Below are positions 1-5,603 of a stretch of 10,600 nucleotides of DNA, in pieces. A program made the position numbers and the translations under genes. Below the pieces are notes generated by a model, which saw only the letters and a list, made by a program, of their open reading frames with translations, was not told the origin of the DNA and made no database searches. This DNA comes from Treponema sp. (GTDB lineage: Bacteria; Spirochaetota; Spirochaetia; Treponematales; Breznakiellaceae): positions 1 to 10,600 of the forward strand of contig JAISOR010000180.1 of the NCBI GenBank assembly GCA_031275535.1, written 5' to 3'. Positions within the stretch are counted from its first letter, which is position 1. The number at the start of each line of letters is the position of its first letter.

Positions 1-999
1 GATAACTTCATGGATCAGCAGGAAGTGACCATTTCGCAGATCGTAACCCTGTCGGACGATCCCCTGATGAAGGCGATTATCGTGAACCAGGGCGTTCCCG
101 GCACTGCCGAGGCCTTTAAGCGGGTCCGGGAGCGGCGGCCGGACATCCTGCTCCTTGCCGGTGAGTCCCACGAGGACCCCCTGGTTATCCAGCAGTCCGC
201 GGATCTCGCCATCAGCGCGGATTTTATCTCCCGGGGCTATACCATTATCTGGGCCGCCAAGCAGTTGGGCGCGGATACCTTTGTGCATATCTCCTTCCCC
301 CGGCACATGTCCTATGAGTCCCTGGGGCTCCGGCGGCAGATTTTTGAGGCCGCGTGTAACGATCTGGGGCTCAAGTTCGTCTTTGTTACCGCCCCGGATC
401 CGACCTCCGACGTGGGAGTGGCGGGGGCCCAGCAGTACATCCTGGAGCAGACTCCCCAGTGGATAAATACCTACGGCAAGAATTCGGTTTTCTTCTGCAC
501 CAATGACGCCCACACGGAACCCCTGCTCCGGCAGCTTCTCCAGTACGGCGGCATGTTCGTGGAAGCGGACCTTCCCTCCCCGCTGATGGGGTACCCCGGC
601 GCCCTGGGGATCGATCTTTCCGCCGAAGCGGGTGATTTCCCCGCAATTCTCAAGAAGGTTGAAGAAGCGGTAGTTGCCAAGGGCGGGTCCGGTAAGTTCG
701 GAACCTGGGCCTTCTCCTACGGGTTTACCGCCAGCGCGGGACTCGGCGAATTTGCCAAGCGTATTCTGGACGGCAAGGCCAAGCTGGACAATCTGTCCGA
801 CCTCTATGCCGCCCTGGGTGAATTCACCCCCGGCGCCAAATGGAGCGGCGGTTACTATGTGGACGCCAATACCGGGGTCCGCGCCCGGAACCAGATATTG
901 ATTTACATGGATACCTACATCATGGGCCAGGGCTTCCTCCCCACCACCGAACAGGTTGTGCCGGAGAAGTATTATAGTATCAAATTTCAAGGGAATTAA
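1..999 (+). CDS. DUF3798 family periplasmic binding protein of an ABC transporter (5' end missing)
   Basis: The frame is open to the left edge (three more codons before the first ATG at 10), so the true start and the signal peptide expected of an exported binding protein lie outside the window; 332 residues are present. The protein resembles the DUF3798 family, which has the two-lobed fold of periplasmic binding proteins and no assigned ligand. Visible family-like features are the segment ITVSQ-like strand near the N terminus (VTISQIVTLSDD), a HISFPRHMSYE segment around residues 94-105, and a FFCTNDAHTEPLL segment near 160. It is the first visible gene of an operon with an ATPase, two permeases and a small membrane protein, so it probably captures the substrate and delivers it to that transporter. 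The family call is by recognition, without a profile search; the ligand is unknown. The operon promoter must lie to the left. Confidence 0.82.
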   Translation, partial: DNFMDQQEVTISQIVTLSDDPLMKAIIVNQGVPGTAEAFKRVRERRPDILLLAGESHEDPLVIQQSADLAISADFISRGYTIIWAAKQLGADTFVHISFPRHMSYESLGLRRQIFEAACNDLGLKFVFVTAPDPTSDVGVAGAQQYILEQTPQWINTYGKNSVFFCTNDAHTEPLLRQLLQYGGMFVEADLPSPLMGYPGALGIDLSAEAGDFPAILKKVEEAVVAKGGSGKFGTWAFSYGFTASAGLGEFAKRILDGKAKLDNLSDLYAALGEFTPGAKWSGGYYVDANTGVRARNQILIYMDTYIMGQGFLPTTEQVVPEKYYSIKFQGN

Positions 1000-1007
1000 T
1001 CCCGAAA

Positions 1008-1037
1008 GGTCCGGAAGCCTGGCGAAGGGCCGTTTTT
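1008..1037 (+). terminator. Possible weak terminator or attenuator after the binding-protein gene
   Basis: GGTCC (1008-1012) can pair with GGGCC (1027-1031), including one G-T pair, and the stem is followed after one base by five T residues (1033-1037). A 5-bp stem with a 14-base loop is weak, so it would at most reduce read-through. This would suit an operon where the binding protein is needed in excess over the ATPase and permeases. Confidence 0.22.
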
Positions 1038-1053
1038 AATAGGTATGGAGCAG

Positions 1054-1085
1054 AGCGTGAGGGGTCCTAAGCGTCCCCTTGCGCT
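1054..1085 (+). promoter_or_regulatory. Intercistronic hairpin between binding protein and ATPase genes
   Basis: AGCGTGAGGGG (1054-1064) pairs with CCCCTTGCGCT (1075-1085) to give an 11-bp stem with two internal G-T pairs and a 10-base loop. It is not directly followed by a T run (the T8 tract is at 1101-1108), so it looks more like an RNA-stabilising or processing hairpin than a simple terminator. Hairpins at this place in binding-protein operons commonly protect the upstream message from 3' decay; that role is inferred here. Confidence 0.4.
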
Positions 1086-1144
1086 ATATTTAAAGATATG
1101 TTTTTTTTATGTACCAAACCATCGTTAAAGAGAGGTTTGCCCCG

Positions 1145-2800
1145 ATGAATCCCCTTTTACGCCTGGAAGGCGTTTCCAAAGATTTCTACGGCACTACCGT
1201 CCTTTCGGATGTTAACTTTTCTCTGGATCGGGGGGAAATTCTCGGGCTTGTCGGAGAAAACGGCGCCGGCAAAACAACCCTGATGCATATTCTTTTTGGG
1301 ATGCCCGTTATCGCCGATACCGGCGGTTACGGCGGCCGGATATATATAGAAGATGCCTTAACGGCCTTCAAGAGCCCCTTCGATGCCCTGGACGCGGGAA
1401 TTGGGATGGTTCATCAGGAATTTTCCCTTATTCCGGGATTCACCGCCTACGAGAATATCCTCCTTAACCGGGAACCGGTCCGCTATAACCCGGTGGTGGA
1501 GGTCTTTGGGGAGCGGATGGCCACCCTGAAGCGGGACCTGATGATCCGCCGCTCCTCCCAGGCCATTGAAAAACTGGGGGTAAAGATCGAGGCCGATACC
1601 CTGGTGGCGGAAATGCCCGTGGGCCATAAGCAGTTTACCGAAATTGCCCGGGAAATAAACCGGGAGCGGGTTAAGATCCTGGTTCTGGATGAACCTACCG
1701 CCGTACTCACCGAGGGGGAGGCGGAGATTCTGCTGGGGGCCCTGAAACGGCTCGCCTCGGAGGGGATCGCCATCATCTTTATATCCCACCGGCTCCACGA
1801 GATTACTTCCGTGGCGGATCGGGTGGTGGTGCTGAGGGATGGGAAGATCATTAAGGACAGCCCCAACAAGGATATAACGGTGCTGAATATAGCCTCCTGG
1901 ATGGTGGGCCGGGAAATGTCGAATCAAAGATTCGCAAACCAGAGGTTTGCAAATCAGAGATTCGCAAACCAGAGGTTTGCAAACCAGAAGAGCCGGCAGT
2001 CCGGGGACCGGGACGCCCCGGCGGAAGCCGCCCCGGAACAGGACGCCCTGCGGGTGGAACACCTTTGGGTGGATATGCCCGGGGAAACGGTCCGGGATGT
2101 TTCGTTTTCCGTTAAACCGGGGGAGATCTTCGGCATTGGGGGCCTCGCCGGACAGGGAAAACTGGGAATCCCCAACGGCATCATGGGGCTCTATCCTGCC
2201 GGAGGCAGGGCTTTTCTTTACGGAACCCCCGTGCCTTTGGAAAGCCCCAGGGCCGCCCTGGATGCGGGGATGGCCTTTGTGTCCGAAGATCGCCGGGGGG
2301 TGGGGCTCCTCCTGGACGAGAGTCTGGACTGGAACATCGCCTTTGGGGCCATGCAGGTCAAGGGGGCCTATCTCAAGTCCTATTTTGGGGGCCTCTTCCG
2401 CCTGAGGGACGAAAGGGCCATGCGGAAACTGGCGGAGGAATATATCCAAAAATTGGAAATTAAATGTACCGGCAGCAAACAGCCTGCCAAGGAACTTTCC
2501 GGGGGGAATCAGCAAAAGCTCTGCCTGTCCAAGGCCTTTGCCTTGAACCCCAGGCTGCTCTTTGTTTCCGAACCTACCCGCGGCATCGACGTGGGGGCAA
2601 AAAAGATAGTTCTGGATACCCTTTTGGCCTATAACCGGGACAAGGGCACCACCATTGTGATGGTTTCCAGTGAACTGGAGGAGCTCCGCTCCATCTGCGA
2701 CCGCATTGCCATTGTCGATGAGGGGCGGATTGCGGGGATCCTTAGTCCCGATTCGGCGGCCGCCGAATTCGGCCTGCTTATGTCGGGGGAAAAAATATGA
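1145..2800 (+). CDS. Sugar/nucleoside-type ABC transporter ATP-binding protein, two fused NBDs
   Basis: Cytoplasmic ATPase of the RbsA/MglA/YufO type, which powers import through the two permeases encoded next. With this start it has 551 residues, near the usual 500-520 plus a linker insertion. NBD1 has Walker A GENGAGKT (about residue 36), Q-loop HQE, signature region MPVGHKQ, Walker B ILVLDEPTA and H-loop ISHRL. NBD2 has a degenerate Walker A (GLAGQGKLG, about 332), an intact signature LSGGNQQ (about 452), and Walker B ending FVSEPTRGID where the usual Asp is Ser. ATP site 1 (NBD1 Walker motifs with the NBD2 signature) therefore looks catalytic and site 2 degenerate. The start at 1145 is preferred over ATG 1109 because AGAGAGG lies 9 bases before it, while 1109 is preceded only by T8, and the family begins just before LEGVSKDF. 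A tandem repeat lies in the inter-domain linker. The stop overlaps the next start (ATGA). Confidence 0.9.
   Translation: MNPLLRLEGVSKDFYGTTVLSDVNFSLDRGEILGLVGENGAGKTTLMHILFGMPVIADTGGYGGRIYIEDALTAFKSPFDALDAGIGMVHQEFSLIPGFTAYENILLNREPVRYNPVVEVFGERMATLKRDLMIRRSSQAIEKLGVKIEADTLVAEMPVGHKQFTEIAREINRERVKILVLDEPTAVLTEGEAEILLGALKRLASEGIAIIFISHRLHEITSVADRVVVLRDGKIIKDSPNKDITVLNIASWMVGREMSNQRFANQRFANQRFANQRFANQKSRQSGDRDAPAEAAPEQDALRVEHLWVDMPGETVRDVSFSVKPGEIFGIGGLAGQGKLGIPNGIMGLYPAGGRAFLYGTPVPLESPRAALDAGMAFVSEDRRGVGLLLDESLDWNIAFGAMQVKGAYLKSYFGGLFRLRDERAMRKLAEEYIQKLEIKCTGSKQPAKELSGGNQQKLCLSKAFALNPRLLFVSEPTRGIDVGAKKIVLDTLLAYNRDKGTTIVMVSSELEELRSICDRIAIVDEGRIAGILSPDSAAAEFGLLMSGEKI
1922..1987 (+). repeat. Tandem 15-bp palindromic coding repeat (NQRFA x4) in the ATPase linker
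   Basis: Four 15-bp units (1922-1981) plus a partial fifth encode Asn-Gln-Arg-Phe-Ala repeats between NBD1 and NBD2. Units alternate between two DNA types, so the array is also a 30-bp repeat. Each unit is an inverted repeat around a 3-base centre: CGAATC-AAA-GATTCG (1920-1934), GCAAACC-AGA-GGTTTGC (1934-1950 and 1964-1980), and AATC-AGA-GATT (1952-1962). Between the two types, changes in one arm are matched in the other arm. The unit length keeps the frame, so copy number can change without breaking the gene. Confidence 0.93.
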
Positions 2801-3855
2801 ACCAGGATATTAAGACAACAATCAAAGAATTCATTGCCGATTTTGGATGGCCCCGGCTGATTATCTTTTTCTTTGTGGTCATCCTCTTTATCGCCGCCCC
2901 CTTTGTCGGGGTCCGGGTGGATAATTCCCTTAAGGATGTGATAGCGCGGTTTGGTCAGAATGGCGTCATGGTCCTGGCCATGGTACCCATGATGCAGGCC
3001 GGGGCGGGGCTTAACTTCGGGCTGCCGGTGGGCATTATTGCGGGGCTCCTGGGTTCGACCCTGTCCATGCAGTTCCATTTTTCCGGCGGCCTGGGTTTCT
3101 TTGCGGCCATAGTCTTGAGCCTGCCCTTTGCCCTGATCTTCGGCTGGCTCTACGGCCTCTTGCTCAACAAGGTAAAGGGCGAGGAAATGACCATCGCCAT
3201 GTATGTGGGCTTCTCCGTTGTTACCTTCATGGCCATCATGTGGCTGGTTATTCCCTATACCAATCCCACCATGGTTTGGGGCTACACGGGGCAGGGCCTG
3301 CGGACTACCATCACCCTGGATGGCTATTGGTCCAGGATCCTCAATAATTTCCTGGTGATTAAGATAGGCCCCTTCTTTGAATTTCCCACGGGCTCGATCC
3401 TTTTCTTTGCCCTTATGGCCTTTTTGATGTGGCTTTTTATGCGGAGCCGGACCGGCACCGCCCTGACCGCGGTGGGGTCCAATCCCGATTTTGCCCGGGC
3501 CGGCGGGGTCTCGGTAAACCGTATGCGGACCATCAGTGTGATCATCTCCACCGTGTTCGGCGCCGTGGGTATCCTGATGTACCAGCAGAGTTTCGGCTTT
3601 ATCCAACTGTACCAGGCCCCCCTCTACATGGCCTTTCCCGCGGTGGCGGCCATACTCCTGGGGGGCGCCTCGGTGAATAAGGCGAGTATCCTCAATGTGG
3701 TTGTGGGGACCTTCCTCTTCCAAAGTATCCTGGCCATGACCCCCTCGGTGATCAACAGCGTTCTAAAGACCGATATGTCCGAAGTTATCCGAATCCTTAT
3801 TTCCAACGGCATGATCATCTACGCACTGACCAGAAGGACTAGGGTGACAAAATGA
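2797..3855 (+). CDS. ABC transporter permease, branched-chain/sugar superfamily (first permease)
   Basis: Inner-membrane permease of the BPD_transp_2 superfamily (RbsC, YufP and LivH relatives), 352 residues. About nine or ten hydrophobic segments are visible, starting near residues 20-40 (LIIFFFVVILFIAAPFVGV) and ending near 332-348. The cytoplasmic coupling loop, which contacts the ATPase, is the RTGTALTAVGSNPDFARAGG segment around 222-241, followed by the conserved LLGGASV stretch near 288. The start overlaps the ATPase stop as ATGA, with GGGGGA six bases upstream, which implies translational coupling. It differs clearly from the second permease, so the pore is probably a heterodimer, as in nucleoside-type transporters of this superfamily. 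The transported molecule cannot be inferred. Confidence 0.9.
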   Translation: MNQDIKTTIKEFIADFGWPRLIIFFFVVILFIAAPFVGVRVDNSLKDVIARFGQNGVMVLAMVPMMQAGAGLNFGLPVGIIAGLLGSTLSMQFHFSGGLGFFAAIVLSLPFALIFGWLYGLLLNKVKGEEMTIAMYVGFSVVTFMAIMWLVIPYTNPTMVWGYTGQGLRTTITLDGYWSRILNNFLVIKIGPFFEFPTGSILFFALMAFLMWLFMRSRTGTALTAVGSNPDFARAGGVSVNRMRTISVIISTVFGAVGILMYQQSFGFIQLYQAPLYMAFPAVAAILLGGASVNKASILNVVVGTFLFQSILAMTPSVINSVLKTDMSEVIRILISNGMIIYALTRRTRVTK

Positions 3856-4982
3856 AAAAACAGTTTAACCTTTACCGCTTTGCGGCGGATAACGTGGTGG
3901 TTCTTATCTTTGTGGTTATTACCCTGGCGGCTACTCCCATATCGGGCCTGTCCCTCAATTCCATTGTCCAGGAAATACTTACCCGGATTGGGCGCAACTG
4001 CTTTTTGGTATTCAGCCTCTTGCTGCCCATCATGGCGGGGATGGGGATCAACTTTGGTATGGTTCTGGGCGCCATGGCGGGACAGATCGGCCTTATCTTT
4101 GCGGTGGACTGGAACATCATTGGGGTTCCGGGGCTCATCTTCGCCAGCCTTATCGCCATGCCTATCGCCGCCGGCCTTGGCTGGATAGCGGGACAGATCC
4201 TCAACCGCGCCAGGGGCCGGGAAATGGTTACCGGTTATATCCTGGGCTTTTTTATGGACGGTTTCTATCAGTTTATCGTCCTCTACCTTATGGGGCCCAT
4301 CATTCCGGTCCATTCCCTGAACATTACCCTGAGCCGGGGATACGGCATCAGGAACACCCTGAACCTGGATTCTATGCGCCAGTCCCTGGACCGGCTTATT
4401 CCCCTGAGGATAGGGACCCTCAATATCCCCGTGGTCAATTACCTGGTCATTGGGGTCCTCTGCCTCTTTATCATCTGGTTCCGAAGGACCAAGCTGGGCC
4501 AGGATATGCGGGCGGTCGGCCAGGACCAGGGGGTGGCCCATTCCTCGGGGATCCCCGTGGATAAGACCCGGATCATCGCTATTATTATTTCCACCATCCT
4601 GGCAAGTCTGGGGCAGCTTATCTTCCTTCAAAATATGGGAAACGTGGCCACCTATAACGCCCATAAGCAGACCGGCTTCTTTGCCGCCGCCGCTATTCTG
4701 GTGGGAGGGGCCTCGGTGACGAAGGCTACTATTCCTAATGTGTTTATTGGAACGGTACTCCTCCATCTGATGTATATTGTGGTTCCCCGGGCGGGGATAA
4801 ACCTTTTTGGAAACGCCATGATTGGGGAATACTTTCGGGATGCCTTTAGCTATGGCGTAATCGCTCTGGCCCTGGTACTGCACGCGTGGCGTAAGCGGGC
4901 CAATGCGGAGGCCGCCCGGTCGGGGCTGCGGGGCAGCGCGGAGGCCGCGGGAACCGGCCCCGGCGAATCGGGGGAGGCATAG
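3852..4982 (+). CDS. ABC transporter permease, branched-chain/sugar superfamily (second permease)
   Basis: Second inner-membrane permease of the same superfamily, 376 residues. The first membrane segment is near residues 13-32 (VVVLIFVVITLAATPISGL). The coupling loop RTKLGQDMRAVGQDQGVAHS lies at about 214-233, and AAILVGGASVTKA follows near 278-290. The start overlaps the previous stop (ATGA), with GGGTG five bases upstream. The last 25 or so residues, after HAWRKR, form a Gly/Ala/Glu-rich tail of low complexity encoded by very GC-rich DNA, probably a disordered cytoplasmic extension not needed for transport. Together with the preceding permease it would form the translocation channel for the DUF3798 protein's ligand. 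Confidence 0.9.
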   Translation: MKKQFNLYRFAADNVVVLIFVVITLAATPISGLSLNSIVQEILTRIGRNCFLVFSLLLPIMAGMGINFGMVLGAMAGQIGLIFAVDWNIIGVPGLIFASLIAMPIAAGLGWIAGQILNRARGREMVTGYILGFFMDGFYQFIVLYLMGPIIPVHSLNITLSRGYGIRNTLNLDSMRQSLDRLIPLRIGTLNIPVVNYLVIGVLCLFIIWFRRTKLGQDMRAVGQDQGVAHSSGIPVDKTRIIAIIISTILASLGQLIFLQNMGNVATYNAHKQTGFFAAAAILVGGASVTKATIPNVFIGTVLLHLMYIVVPRAGINLFGNAMIGEYFRDAFSYGVIALALVLHAWRKRANAEAARSGLRGSAEAAGTGPGESGEA

Positions 4983-4983
4983 G

Positions 4984-5463
4984 ATGGCAAACACAAGCGC
5001 AGAAACGGATCAGGGCGAAGGGGCAAAGCGGAAGCGCAGGCTGCTTATCCGTTCTATCCTGGGGATCCTTTGGATCGGCCTGGGCTCCGTCCTCTTTGTG
5101 ACTAACCGGGCCCACACCCTCCTGGTGGATAACCGGAACGTGCAGGAAATTAACCTCCGCGCCCCGGACCTAATCACCGTCTCTATAGACGGACAGCCGG
5201 CCCTGGAATTCCTCCGGGGGGACCGGGACCGGCTTATTGTAAAGGGCATTAATCACCGCATCCGGGTGGAATTCTCCGACGGGACCGCGCCCTTTGAAGG
5301 CGGTTTTAAGCTGCCCCTGCGGGGTGATATGTACCTTCTTTCGGTTCCCAGGATGATAAAGGGGATTGAGCCCTTCGTGGAAGTTTTTCACAGCGCCCCG
5401 GAACCCCGCTCCCCGGAGGAAGAGGAGCTTCCCCAGCCGGAAGAGGCGGTCCCGGCCCCCTGA
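4984..5463 (+). CDS. Small single-pass membrane protein, last gene of the ABC operon (possibly DUF6672)
   Basis: A 159-residue protein. The start is chosen at ATG 4984, one base after the permease stop, because GGGGGAGG lies seven bases upstream and a basic segment then precedes the helix; an ATG in the same frame at 4903 would overlap the permease by 80 bases and lacks such a site. Residues 1-19 are charged (ending KRKRR), residues about 20-40 form one membrane helix, and the rest should lie outside the cytoplasm by the positive-inside rule. The outer part looks strand-rich (ITVSIDGQPALEFLRGDRD, residues about 61-79), with a Pro/Glu-rich tail from about 139. No enzyme motif is seen. I tentatively recall a spirochaete family, DUF6672, found beside DUF3798-type transporters; this needs a profile search. 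It may be a transporter accessory subunit. Confidence 0.75.
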   Translation: MANTSAETDQGEGAKRKRRLLIRSILGILWIGLGSVLFVTNRAHTLLVDNRNVQEINLRAPDLITVSIDGQPALEFLRGDRDRLIVKGINHRIRVEFSDGTAPFEGGFKLPLRGDMYLLSVPRMIKGIEPFVEVFHSAPEPRSPEEEELPQPEEAVPAP

Positions 5464-5553
5464 GCTTCCGGCAAAGACGCAGGGCAAAAGCCTTTACTCT
5501 TTATTCGGGATACATTATCGCAGCTTAACACCGGTACGGTGAGGAAATTACTT

Positions 5554-5603
5554 GGGGTCCTGTCCGTGTAAAACCATAGGGACCCCCGGAGGGTCTCCCT
5601 ATG
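5554..5603 (+). promoter_or_regulatory. Alternative hairpins around the ribosome binding site of the cyclase gene
   Basis: The Shine-Dalgarno GGAGGG (5588-5593) and the start codon (5601-5603) sit in a hairpin: CATAGG (5575-5580) pairs with CCTATG (5598-5603), and GACCC (5581-5585) with GGGTC (5591-5595), leaving a 5-base loop and a 2-base bulge. A competing stem is possible further upstream: GGGGTCC (5554-5560) is the exact complement of GGACCCC (5580-5586). The two stems share the same bases and cannot form together, so one would hide and the other free the start. Also in this gap is a small inverted repeat CACCG-GTA-CGGTG (5529-5541). No promoter could be placed with confidence between 5464 and 5600. 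Confidence 0.45.

Noticed and set aside
1109..1144. A longer ATPase start at ATG 1109, adding 12 residues.
   Set aside because: It is preceded by eight T residues without a Shine-Dalgarno sequence, the added residues do not look like the family N terminus, and ATG 1145 has AGAGAGG at good spacing.
1098..1148. A 16-codon frame starting at ATG 1098 whose TGA overlaps the ATPase ATG at 1145 as ATGA, like a coupled leader peptide.
   Set aside because: It has no usable ribosome binding site (only AAAGA directly next to the ATG) and runs through the T8 tract. The overlap is probably chance, so it was not listed as a gene.
1920..1987. Reading the ATPase repeat as a CRISPR array.
   Set aside because: Units are 15 bp and directly adjacent with no spacers, they lie inside a coding frame, and no cas genes are nearby.
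1358..2515. A long open frame on the - strand inside the ATPase gene.
   Set aside because: Its product is Pro/His/Gly-rich with no family likeness. It mirrors the codon bias of the real gene, which has clear ABC motifs on the + strand.
2629..4994. Two long - strand open frames opposite the permease genes.
   Set aside because: They encode charged, low-complexity His/Gly/Asp-rich sequence, typical of the antisense of hydrophobic membrane-protein genes in GC-rich DNA.
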